Source of the DNA: Chloroflexota bacterium
GTDB lineage: Bacteria; Chloroflexota; Anaerolineae; B4-G1; DUEL01
Length of the DNA: 5,236 bases
Assembly: GCA_017743275.1 (NCBI GenBank)
Contig: JAGHZG010000156.1
Coordinates: forward strand, 1 to 5,236
Direction: 5' to 3'
How positions within the stretch are numbered: position 1 is the first letter of the stretch; each line of letters begins with the position of its first letter. Below, in pieces: positions 1 through 5,236 of the stretch. A program made the position numbers and the translations under genes. Under the pieces are notes generated by a model. That model made no database searches and was not told the DNA's origin. It saw only the letters and a list, made by a program, of their open reading frames with translations.

Positions 1-379
1 CCACCGGCCACCGTTCCCGGTAGAGGCGGAAAACCGCTTCCGGGCTCACCGGGAGATTGGTGATCAACATCAGGGGCTTCCGATACGCCGGGTCCCGAAA
101 GACCCAGATGCTGAAGGTGTCGTGATCTGCCGATACCTTCTGGTCGCTCCGCACCAGGCCATGATACCCCTGGGCGCGGATTTCCCGCCCCTGGTACACG
201 AAGGTCCGCTCCTCGTCCGGTGGGGTGGCCGGGAGGGTCTGGCCCCAGTAACGGCGGGGAAGCGGAAAGACCCATTCTCCATACTCCGGGGGATACCCTC
301 GCTTCTGGTGCGGCGGGAGTTGATTCCACCGGGCCGTACAGTTGTCCGTCTTTGGCCCAAGATTCCAGTTCTTCTGGGG
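1..379 (-). pseudogene. DDE transposase remnant (IS4-like), 5'-truncated, continues past left edge
   Basis: An open frame of 126 residues reads from 379 down to the window edge. From about residue 21 it looks like the C-terminal half of an insertion-sequence transposase: RGYPPEYGEWVFPLPRRYW (27-45), then FRDPAYRKPLMLITNLPVS (94-112), then VFRLYRERWPV at the edge. The last block fits the Y-(2)-R-(3)-E signature of IS4-type transposases (Y120, R123); the glutamate codon would begin at base 1. The frame opens just after a TGA at 382-380 and has no start codon with a ribosome binding site. The region that should hold the first two catalytic aspartates is missing, so the 5' half was lost and the copy is almost certainly inactive unless a frameshift partner exists. 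The family call is by recognition of motifs. The rest of the gene lies left of the window. Confidence 0.75.
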
Positions 380-380
380 T

Positions 381-396
381 CATTGCCGCTCTCCTT
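381..396 (-). promoter_or_regulatory. Ribosome binding site and ATG out of frame with the transposase remnant
   Basis: On the minus strand AAGGAGAG (396-389) lies five bases before an ATG at 383-381. Translation from it begins MTPEELESWAKDGQLYGP and stays open to the left edge. After the first 20-25 residues it becomes Pro/Gly/Arg-rich, as expected of a shadow frame of the transposase. Initiation signals of this quality suggest that a real short coding start existed here and was broken by a frameshift or fused to the transposase fragment. I do not recognise the N-terminal peptide. Confidence 0.4.
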
Positions 397-415
397 CGGG
401 ATGGGTTTCATCGCT

Positions 416-444
416 ATTATCACCGAGAAGAGGAATGTACGCAA
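416..444 (-). promoter_or_regulatory. Candidate sigma70-type promoter firing leftward
   Basis: Reading the minus strand, TTGCGT (444-439) and GATAAT (421-416) are separated by exactly 17 bases. The -10 matches TATAAT at 5 of 6 positions and the -35 matches TTGACA at 3 of 6. It sits about 33 bases before the minus-strand ATG at 383, which has its own ribosome binding site. A TATTAT on the plus strand (415-420) overlaps the same site but has no convincing -35 partner, so I cannot place the promoter of the cobT operon. Confidence 0.35.
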
Positions 445-582
445 GTGCGGTTGTAAGAGGAATCCGCCACCACCCGGCTGGCTCACCACTGTATGCTGGC
501 CCGACGGCCTGTGCTACAGGGGCGTGCCTTTGCCAACGTCTTTATGGCGCTTGCCCAGAGGCCCCCCGGCAGGCAGTTACCC
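429..582 (+). promoter_or_regulatory. Possible diverged cobalamin riboswitch upstream of cobT
   Basis: Three blocks occur in the order expected for the cobalamin riboswitch. GGAATCC is at 459-465. ACCACTGTA at 485-493 resembles the conserved CGCCACTGTA. CTTGCCCAGAGGCCCCCCGG (550-569) resembles the B12 box of the type found before E. coli btuB, by eye matching at about two thirds of positions. A small hairpin, CCTGT-GCT-ACAGG (508-520), lies between. Against this, the highly conserved GGTG after the first block is absent, several near-invariant bases of the B12 box differ, and the spacing from the second block to the box (about 57 bases) is short. The place is right for control of B12 genes by B12. 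Treat it as a decayed or divergent element, or as chance similarity in GC-rich DNA. Confidence 0.2.
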
Positions 583-605
583 CTTAAGGTTAAGCCCATA
601 CAAGC

Positions 606-613
606 AGGAGGAG
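606..613 (+). promoter_or_regulatory. cobT ribosome binding site
   Basis: AGGAGGAG lies three bases before the ATG at 617. It fixes the cobT start against the long open frame that continues upstream to 122. It is the strongest Shine-Dalgarno sequence in the operon. Confidence 0.85.
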
Positions 614-616
614 ACT

Positions 617-1675
617 ATGGCATCGTTGCACGAGACGGTATCCCACATTGGCCCTCTTTCCGCCGCCGCGATGGAAGCGGCACGGGCCCGGCAGGATCAG
701 TTGACCAAGCCCCAGGGGAGTCTGGGGCGGCTGGAGGACCTTTCGGTCCAGGTGGCCGGGATCACCGGCAATCCCCGGCCCGTCATCCGGCATAAGGCCG
801 TCATCGTCGCTGCCGGGGATCACGGGGTGGCGGCGGAGGGGGTGAGCGCGTACCCCCAGGAGGTCACCGCCCAGATGGTCTACAATTTCCTGCGGGGCGG
901 GGCCGCCATCAACGTCCTGGCCCGCCACGGGGGCGCGCGCGTCGTGGTCGTGGACGCCGGGGTCGCCGCCGATCTGGAGCCCCATCCGGCGCTGAAAATC
1001 CGCAAAATCGGGTACGGGACGGGCAATATCGCCCGCGGCCCGGCGATGAGCCGGGAGCAGGCCGTGCAGGCTCTGGAGACGGGCATCGCGCTGGTAGAGG
1101 AGGAGCGAGCCCAGGGGCTGGACCTGGTCGCGCCGGGGGATATGGGGATCGCCAACACGACCCCGGCGGCAGCCATCGCTGCCGCCGTCACCGGCCTGCC
1201 CCCTGCGGCGGTCACCGGGCGGGGCACCGGCGTGGACGACGAGGGGCTGGCCCGCAAAATCGCCGTCGTGGAGCAGGCCCTCCGGGTCAACCAGCCCGAC
1301 CCCCGGGACGGTGTGGACCTCCTGGCGAAAGTCGGCGGGTTTGAGATCGGGGTCATCGCCGGGATCATCCTGGGGGCGGCAACCCACCGTATCCCGGTGG
1401 TACTGGATGGCTTCATCTGCACCGCCGGAGCGCTGATCGCCGCGGCCCTGGCGCCCGCCGCGACCGCGTACTGCATCGCCGGGCACAACTCGGTGGAGGC
1501 AGGTCACCGGGCTATGCTGGAACACCTGGGGCTCCGGCCCCTGCTGGACCTGAACATGCGCCTGGGCGAGGGGACAGGGGCCGTCCTGGCGATGGGCCTG
1601 GTGGAGGCGGCCTGTAAGGTCCTGAACGAGATGGCCACGTTTGCCGAGGCGGGTGTCTCGGAGCGGGCCGGATAA
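617..1675 (+). CDS. cobT: Nicotinate-nucleotide--dimethylbenzimidazole phosphoribosyltransferase (CobT)
   Basis: A 352-residue cytoplasmic enzyme, the normal family length. It transfers the phosphoribosyl group of nicotinate mononucleotide to 5,6-dimethylbenzimidazole or a similar base, giving alpha-ribazole 5'-phosphate for the lower ligand of B12. Visible motifs: KPQGSLGRLE (31-40), AAGDHGVAAEGVSAYPQEVT (65-84), GDMGIANTTPAAA (174-186), GRGTGVDDEGL (201-211), LDGFICTAGALIAA (263-276), and RLGEGTGA (315-322). E318 in the last motif corresponds to the catalytic Glu317 of Salmonella CobT. D175 sits where the Salmonella enzyme has Glu174, a conservative change. The start is set by AGGAGGAG at 606-613; the in-frame open sequence back to 122 shows no family similarity. 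It is the first gene of the cob operon, followed after 64 bases by cobS. No frameshift is seen. Confidence 0.97.
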   Translation: MASLHETVSHIGPLSAAAMEAARARQDQLTKPQGSLGRLEDLSVQVAGITGNPRPVIRHKAVIVAAGDHGVAAEGVSAYPQEVTAQMVYNFLRGGAAINVLARHGGARVVVVDAGVAADLEPHPALKIRKIGYGTGNIARGPAMSREQAVQALETGIALVEEERAQGLDLVAPGDMGIANTTPAAAIAAAVTGLPPAAVTGRGTGVDDEGLARKIAVVEQALRVNQPDPRDGVDLLAKVGGFEIGVIAGIILGAATHRIPVVLDGFICTAGALIAAALAPAATAYCIAGHNSVEAGHRAMLEHLGLRPLLDLNMRLGEGTGAVLAMGLVEAACKVLNEMATFAEAGVSERAG

Positions 1676-1686
1676 TCAACTTTGTC

Positions 1687-1722
1687 AACGTGCCAGGCAC
1701 TTCTGGAAGTGCCTGGCACGTT
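1687..1722. repeat. Perfect 16-bp inverted repeat between cobT and cobS
   Basis: The arms are AACGTGCCAGGCACTT (1687-1702) and its exact reverse complement (1707-1722), around the loop CTGG. Each arm itself contains an 11-base palindrome, GTGCC-A-GGCAC (1690-1700) and GTGCC-T-GGCAC (1709-1719), with centres 19 bases apart. GTCAAC occurs on both sides (1684-1689 and 1733-1738), which could be a target duplication or chance. It fills most of the 64-base gap and ends 17 bases before the cobS start codon. As RNA it would form a very stable hairpin. It lacks a following U-run, so it is not a standard terminator. It may be a dispersed palindromic repeat (REP/MITE-like) or a double operator. Confidence 0.9.
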
Positions 1723-1739
1723 CTCCATGTTAGTCAACC

Positions 1740-2465
1740 GTGTTACGATCTCTGTTCGTCGCACTGCACTTTCTGACCCGTCTGCCGCTCTCCGCGCGGG
1801 AAATCTCGCTGGAGGAGGTCGGGCGGGCCGCGTGGACTTTTCCGGCGGTTGGAGTGCTGATCGGCGGATTGCTGGCGGGAGCGGGCTGGCTGCTGGGCCA
1901 CCTGTTCCCGCCTCTCCTGGTGGTTGCCCTGGTACTGGCCCTCTGGGTGGCCGTGACGGGAGCGCTTCACCTGGACGGATTTGTGGACTGTTGCGACGCC
2001 CTGCTGGCCGCCCGGCCGCCGGAGGTCCGGCTGGAGATTCTGCGGGATACCCACGTGGGCGCTTTTGGGGTGGTCGGGGCGACCATGCTCCTGCTGGTCA
2101 AATTCGCCGCCCTGGAAGCTTGCATCTCCGCCGGGGAGTGGACTGCTCTGCTCCTGGCACCCCCACTGGGACGGTGGGCCATGGTCTACGCGATGGCCCG
2201 CTACCCATCCGCCCGGTCCGCCGGTATGGGGCAGGCCGTGAAAGGCCCCGTCGGCGGGCGGAGTCTGGGAGGAGCCACGCTGTTGCTCCTGCCGATGCTC
2301 ATCGTGGGCCCGCTGGAGGTTCTGCGATCCTCTGCGCTGGTGTGGGTATTCACCCTTCTCTTTGCCCGCTGGGTCCTGCGACGCATTCCGGGCTTTACTG
2401 GCGACGTCTATGGCGCCCTCTGCGAACTGGTGGAGGCGGTAGTACTGCTGACCCTTGCGGCTTAG
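1740..2465 (+). CDS. cobS: Adenosylcobinamide-GDP ribazoletransferase (cobalamin synthase, CobS)
   Basis: A 241-residue integral membrane enzyme, close to the usual 240-260. It joins adenosylcobinamide-GDP (from CobU) to alpha-ribazole (phosphate) (from CobT), completing the nucleotide loop and releasing GMP. Family marks: ALHFLTRLPL (8-17) at the N-terminus; the acidic motif GALHLDGFVDCCDALL (74-89), typical of CobS and thought to bind metal; RDTHVGAFGVVG (102-113); GRWAM (144-148); and GFTGDVYGALCELVEA (218-233). Hydrophobic stretches at about 35-73, 105-128, 136-151, 178-192 and 198-209 fit several membrane helices. The start is the GTG at 1740: an in-frame TAG lies at 1731-1733 and the family N-terminus begins right here. 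No clear ribosome binding site precedes it; a 16-bp hairpin sits there instead, so translation may depend on cobT or be damped. Confidence 0.96.
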   Translation: MLRSLFVALHFLTRLPLSAREISLEEVGRAAWTFPAVGVLIGGLLAGAGWLLGHLFPPLLVVALVLALWVAVTGALHLDGFVDCCDALLAARPPEVRLEILRDTHVGAFGVVGATMLLLVKFAALEACISAGEWTALLLAPPLGRWAMVYAMARYPSARSAGMGQAVKGPVGGRSLGGATLLLLPMLIVGPLEVLRSSALVWVFTLLFARWVLRRIPGFTGDVYGALCELVEAVVLLTLAA

Positions 2466-2521
2466 AGAGGAGATTGATCTGTATTCGGACACAGGACGCG
2501 GATGGACGTGAATCAATACGG

Positions 2522-3292
2522 ATGAAATTTCGTCTTGGCTCCACTTCCTGGGTTTACCCGACGGACATTCTCTCCAACGTGCAGCGACTGGTGGGCCTGG
2601 TGGAGGATGTGGAACTGGTCCTCTTTGAAACGGAGGACGCCAGCAACTTGCCGGACAGGGAGACAGTGGCCGCGCTGGAGAGGATTGCTGCCCGTCACGG
2701 GATGAGTTACACGGTCCACCTGCCCACGGACCTGCAACTGGGGGCCGAAGGGGACCAATGGGCGCTCTCGGTGGAAAAGGCTCTGCGGGTGATCCGGATC
2801 ACCCGTCCTCTGTCGCCGTGGGCCTATATCATTCACCTTACCCCGGAGGGAGCGGAGAACCTGGCAGGCTGGCAGGAAAGGTGCGTGGCAGCGATGAAGA
2901 CGCTGGCCCGGGAGGCGGGAGGAATGGAAGTTATCGCCGTAGAAAATCTGGAGAACTCTCCTCTGGAGAAACTCATCCCGATCCTGGACCGAACGCCGGT
3001 CAGCCTGTGTCTGGACGTGGGGCACCTATGGCTGGCAGGCCGGGACCCCATCCCGCCCTTGCAGGCTCACGCTCATCGGCTACGCGTCGTCCATCTGCAC
3101 GGAGTGAACCAGTACGATCACGAGTCCTTATCCTGGGTTCCGGCCGATTCCCTTCGGGCTGTCTTGCGGGAACTGGTCCGTCAGGAGTACCGGGGGGTGG
3201 TCACTCTGGAAGTCTTCTCCCCAGAGGACTTTTTGTCTTCTCGCAGGCGGCTTGTATCTCTGCTGGAGGAAGAACGTTGGGAGCAACAGTGA
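2522..3292 (+). CDS. cbiR: Cobamide-remodelling phosphodiesterase, TIM-barrel family (CbiR)
   Basis: A 256-residue protein of the sugar phosphate isomerase/AP endonuclease (xylose isomerase-like) fold. The N-terminus MKFRLGSTSWVYP and VELVLFE (30-36) begin the barrel. Likely metal ligands on the strands are H66 (YTVHLPTDLQLG), H105 (AYIIHLTPEG), E141 (VIAVENLENSP), D165 and H168 (CLDVGHLWLAG), H191 and H193 (VVHLHGV), H200, and E230 (VTLEVFSPEDF). In Akkermansia, CbiR of this family opens the nucleotide loop of cobamides so that they can be rebuilt with another lower ligand. Position between cobS and cobU makes this the best call here; a generic isomerase or epimerase annotation is the alternative. 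The ATG at 2522 is preferred because it matches the family N-terminus, though its ribosome binding site is weak. GAGAGGAG at 2465-2472 is too far away unless a rare codon (TTG 2474, ATT 2483) is used. Its stop overlaps the cobU start. Confidence 0.82.
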   Translation: MKFRLGSTSWVYPTDILSNVQRLVGLVEDVELVLFETEDASNLPDRETVAALERIAARHGMSYTVHLPTDLQLGAEGDQWALSVEKALRVIRITRPLSPWAYIIHLTPEGAENLAGWQERCVAAMKTLAREAGGMEVIAVENLENSPLEKLIPILDRTPVSLCLDVGHLWLAGRDPIPPLQAHAHRLRVVHLHGVNQYDHESLSWVPADSLRAVLRELVRQEYRGVVTLEVFSPEDFLSSRRRLVSLLEEERWEQQ

Positions 3293-3819
3293 TCCTGATT
3301 CTGGGCGGTGCCCGAAGTGGAAAGAGTGAGTATGCGCAGCGACTGGCGGGGGAAATGGGCCGACCCGTCCTCTATGTGGCGACGGCGACGGCGGGAGATG
3401 AGGAGATGGCGGAACGAATCGCCCGTCATCGGGCCGCGCGCCCGGCGCACTGGCGCACGCTGGAGGTCCCCACCGGCGTGGGGCCGGCACTGGAGGCCGC
3501 CATCGCCGATGCCGGGGTGGTGCTGATGGACTGCCTGACCCTGCTGGTCTCCAATCTGCTGATGGAGTTGGGCGAGACAGTGGACGAGGAGAGGCTGGCA
3601 GCACGGGCTATCGCCGAACTGCAGGGAGTGCTGGATGTCTGTCGGGCGCGCGGAGCGGCCCTCATCGTGGTCTCCAATGAAGCAGGAATGGGGCTGGTGC
3701 CCCCGTATCCGATGGGACGGGTCTACCGGGACGCACTGGGACGGACCAACCAGTGGCTGGCCGCCCGGGCGGACCGGGTCATTCTGATGGTGGCGGGAAT
3801 CCCGCTGGAATTGAAATGA
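3289..3819 (+). CDS. cobU: Bifunctional adenosylcobinamide kinase / adenosylcobinamide-phosphate guanylyltransferase (CobU)
   Basis: A 176-residue cytoplasmic enzyme, normal family length. It phosphorylates adenosylcobinamide and then transfers GMP from GTP, giving the activated adenosylcobinamide-GDP used by CobS. The P-loop GGARSGKS is at 6-13. RIARHRAARPAHWRTLE (43-59) holds H47, equivalent to the histidine guanylylated in Salmonella CobU (His46). MDCLTLLVSNLL (80-91), VSNEAGMGLVPPYPMGRVYR (128-147), DALGRTNQWLA (148-158) and the terminal VAGIPLELK complete the family pattern. The GTG at 3289 overlaps the cbiR stop as GTGA, a sign of translational coupling, with GGGAG five bases before it. 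A TTG at 3277 preceded six bases upstream by GGAGGA would add four residues and is a real alternative. It is the last gene of the operon; no terminator is visible. Confidence 0.96.
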   Translation: MILILGGARSGKSEYAQRLAGEMGRPVLYVATATAGDEEMAERIARHRAARPAHWRTLEVPTGVGPALEAAIADAGVVLMDCLTLLVSNLLMELGETVDEERLAARAIAELQGVLDVCRARGAALIVVSNEAGMGLVPPYPMGRVYRDALGRTNQWLAARADRVILMVAGIPLELK

Positions 3820-3823
3820 GCCG

Positions 3824-5236
3824 TCAAGGGTTAGTCGTCAGGGATAGGAGAATCTGATCCCCCGCTGGCTTCCCATCCACCATTATCCCCCACCGCTCCA
3901 TCGTGTCCAGCCAGTAGGCGCCGGTGGCCAGGGTGTACTCCCCCGGCGGCGCGTCGGCCGGTAGGGGCAACCGATGCCGCTGGATGATGAGGTCGCCGGG
4001 TTGCCACTGATCCACCGGGAACCCCATACCATCTGCGATGGCTACAAGGGTGCCATCTGCCCCCAGCAGGTGCCCCATCAGGGAGAGGGGTCGGGCCGGG
4101 ACTTCCTTGACCTCCCAAAACGTCCGCAATTCCACCCCGTCCACCTGCTGGATCAAAGTGTAGCCGAGGAAATCCAGCGGGCCGTCCAGAGTGGCCGTGA
4201 GCGGACCGTCCGGGGCGAGGGCCCCATCCACCCGGTACAGGTTATAGAGAGGACGGCCGTCGGCCCGGCGGGCCGGGACGTCCAGCGCCGCGCCGGGCGG
4301 CCCATCTGCCACCGGTGGCAGGACCAGGAGGCCGGGCGGTCCGGGAGCGAGAGATACCCAGGTCTGGGAACAGTCCACATAGACGGCCCGGAGGTCCGGG
4401 CGGCCCAGGCCGGCGCGCAGGGCGTCGGGGGAGAGGGCAGTCGCCGCGTCGGTGCAGAGGGCAGCCCAGCGGGGCGCGGGCCGGGGCTCCACGCGGTACA
4501 GGAAAAGCGCATGCCCCAGCCGGGCCAGGGGCTGGCGGGCGCGGAACCAGGCGTACGTGTTGACGTCCGGGGTATAGACGCCCTGAAGGACCGTCGCGCC
4601 GATGGCGTAGACGCCGGGAGCCGGGTCCAGCGGCTGGAACGGAACAGCGCGCGGGTCCGGCGGTAGCCAGTCCACAGCAACCCCATAGACCTCCGGGCGC
4701 GCGGGGCTGTAGTGGGCGTAGAAGACCCGTTCTACGCCGTTCTCCCGCATCCAGTCCCGCAGTTGCCAGAGGTTCTGCCCCCAATCCAGGTTGGAGTCTA
4801 CCAGATAGCGGTATCCCCCTGCCGGTCCGCCCGCCAGTTCGTTGAAGAAGGCCAGGTAATGGGGGGAGACCCGCAGGGTGCCCAGGGCCAGCCAGGACAG
4901 GAGGAGGTAATACGTGAAACGTGAAACGTGTCGGTATGTAGCGCAGGCTTCAGCCTGTGAAGTAGCACGGGCTTTAGCCTGTGAAGTAGCACAGGCTTTA
5001 GCCTGTAAAGTAGCACGGGCTTTAGCCTGTGATGCACATCCAGCTTCTGCGCCAGTGCGCCCGGCGAGGATAAACAGGAACGGGAGCACGGGCAGGAGAT
5101 GGCGGTAGCCGATGTTGACGCTGCTGAGGGGGGTGGAGGCCAGATACATCAGCGGGAAAACTGCGAGGGGCATCCAGCGACGCAGGGCCTGGGGGGCCAG
5201 GGCGGGTTTCCCGATAAGGGCCACCAGGGCCAGCAG
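3824..5236 (-). CDS. Membrane glycosyltransferase (PMT/ArnT-like), C-terminal part, continues past right edge
   Basis: 470 residues to the edge; the N-terminus lies to the right of the window and no start is assigned. Numbered from the edge: two hydrophobic stretches (20-59 and 107-121) are the last membrane helices. The blocks SSVNIGYRHLLPVLPFLF (38-55) and SPHYLAFFNELAGG (124-137), the latter leading into YRYLVDSNLDWGQNL (142-156), are typical of lipid-linked-sugar glycosyltransferases of the PMT/ArnT superfamily. GVYAIGATVLQGVY (208-221) and FRARQPLARLGHALFLYRVE (231-250) finish that unit. Residues from about 330 form a beta-rich domain of the type often seen at the end of Chloroflexota membrane glycosyltransferases (WQPGDLIIQRHRLPLPADAP at 411-430, then PGEYTLATGAYW). 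It presumably works on cell-surface glycans or glycoproteins; the substrate cannot be told. Residues 69-100, in the loop between the two helices, are encoded by a tandem DNA repeat. It has no evident link to the cob operon. Confidence 0.8.
   Translation of the reverse strand: MLALVALIGKPALAPQALRRWMPLAVFPLMYLASTPLSSVNIGYRHLLPVLPFLFILAGRTGAEAGCASQAKARATLQAKACATSQAKARATSQAEACATYRHVSRFTYYLLLSWLALGTLRVSPHYLAFFNELAGGPAGGYRYLVDSNLDWGQNLWQLRDWMRENGVERVFYAHYSPARPEVYGVAVDWLPPDPRAVPFQPLDPAPGVYAIGATVLQGVYTPDVNTYAWFRARQPLARLGHALFLYRVEPRPAPRWAALCTDAATALSPDALRAGLGRPDLRAVYVDCSQTWVSLAPGPPGLLVLPPVADGPPGAALDVPARRADGRPLYNLYRVDGALAPDGPLTATLDGPLDFLGYTLIQQVDGVELRTFWEVKEVPARPLSLMGHLLGADGTLVAIADGMGFPVDQWQPGDLIIQRHRLPLPADAPPGEYTLATGAYWLDTMERWGIMVDGKPAGDQILLSLTTNP
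4912..4930. repeat. Short 7-bp tandem repeat inside the glycosyltransferase gene
   Basis: ACGTGAA is repeated at 4912-4918 and 4919-4925, with a partial third copy ACGTG at 4926-4930. It lies next to the 24-bp array and in the same loop-coding segment. Seven-base units change frame with each copy, so copy-number change here would break the gene, unlike the neighbouring 24-bp array. Confidence 0.7.
4938..5033. repeat. Four tandem 24-bp palindromic units, in frame within the glycosyltransferase
   Basis: Units lie at 4938-4961, 4962-4985, 4986-5009 and 5010-5033 with no spacers. The shared pattern is GTAGCRCRGGCT, then TYAGCCTGTRAA; the last unit ends in GAT. Each has an inverted core, CAGGCT-TT-AGCCTG or a near variant, able to form a small hairpin. 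Unit length is divisible by three, so on the minus strand the array encodes an eight-residue repeat, SQAKARAT and close variants (L or S first, K or E, R or C), without stops. It looks like a dispersed palindromic repeat that entered and expanded within a permissive loop between membrane helices. Mutational phase variation is not expected from a 24-bp unit, but length variation of the loop is. Confidence 0.92.

Noticed and set aside
122..616. Long in-frame 5' extension of cobT giving a 517-residue protein
   Set aside because: The extension has no family similarity, runs through the divergent promoter and transposase remnant, and a strong ribosome binding site marks the start at 617.
590..1525. 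311-residue minus-strand open frame opposite cobT, and similar ones opposite cobS (1743-2516) and cbiR (2513-3025)
   Set aside because: These are antisense shadows of well-identified genes with low-complexity, His/Arg/Gly-rich composition and no recognisable domain.
1687..1722. Rho-independent terminator after cobT
   Set aside because: The stem is strong but is followed by TCTCCATG with no T-run, and the same-strand cobS gene follows at once.
1727..1742. ATG at 1727 as the cobS start
   Set aside because: It is in a different frame from cobS; the cobS frame has a TAG at 1731 and first opens with GTG at 1740.
1682..2521. Long in-frame 5' extension of cbiR giving a 536-residue protein
   Set aside because: It overlaps the whole of cobS in another frame and is Gly/Arg/Pro-rich as shadow frames in GC-rich DNA are; the recognisable protein starts at 2522.
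2758..3276. Long in-frame 5' extension of cobU giving a 353-residue protein
   Set aside because: It lies inside cbiR in another frame; the CobU P-loop begins a few residues after the GTG at 3289.
3974..4666. 230-residue plus-strand open frame opposite the glycosyltransferase
   Set aside because: It is antisense to clear family motifs, has no ribosome binding site, and its composition is that of a shadow frame.
4938..5033. CRISPR array
   Set aside because: The 24-bp units abut each other with no spacers and lie in frame within a coding sequence.

Overview
The window is GC-rich bacterial DNA with GTG starts and short, tightly packed genes. Chloroflexota (an Anaerolineae-like or related thermophilic lineage) fits best. 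The reasons are the architecture of the membrane glycosyltransferase with its C-terminal beta-rich extension, the short palindromic repeats scattered in and between genes, and a cobamide gene set of the kind seen in that phylum. This assignment is inference from recognition, not from a search.

Layout: (1) 1-383, minus strand: a truncated DDE transposase remnant running off the left edge, behind a separate start codon, ribosome binding site and possible promoter that sit in a different frame. (2) 384-616: intergenic DNA holding that promoter and, on the plus strand, sequence blocks resembling a diverged cobalamin riboswitch. (3) 617-3819, plus strand: a compact operon cobT - cobS - cbiR - cobU. 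A perfect 16-bp inverted repeat lies in the cobT-cobS gap, and cbiR and cobU overlap by a GTGA. (4) 3824-5236, minus strand: the C-terminal part of a membrane glycosyltransferase (PMT/ArnT-like), convergent with cobU only 4 bp away. Its reading frame carries a tandem array of four 24-bp palindromic units.

How the genes work together: CobU phosphorylates adenosylcobinamide and adds GMP. CobT makes alpha-ribazole phosphate from nicotinate mononucleotide and a benzimidazole base. CobS joins the two products at the membrane to finish the nucleotide loop of B12. CbiR, a TIM-barrel enzyme of the AP-endonuclease/xylose-isomerase fold, is known in Akkermansia as a cobamide-remodelling enzyme that opens the nucleotide loop of imported cobamides. 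The operon therefore reads as a salvage-and-remodelling module: strip the wrong lower ligand, then rebuild with the preferred one. No corrin-ring genes are present in the window.

The points most worth a second look are the cbiR-containing remodelling operon, the possible degenerate riboswitch before cobT, the palindrome that takes the place of a normal ribosome binding site before cobS, and the in-frame repeat array in the glycosyltransferase.
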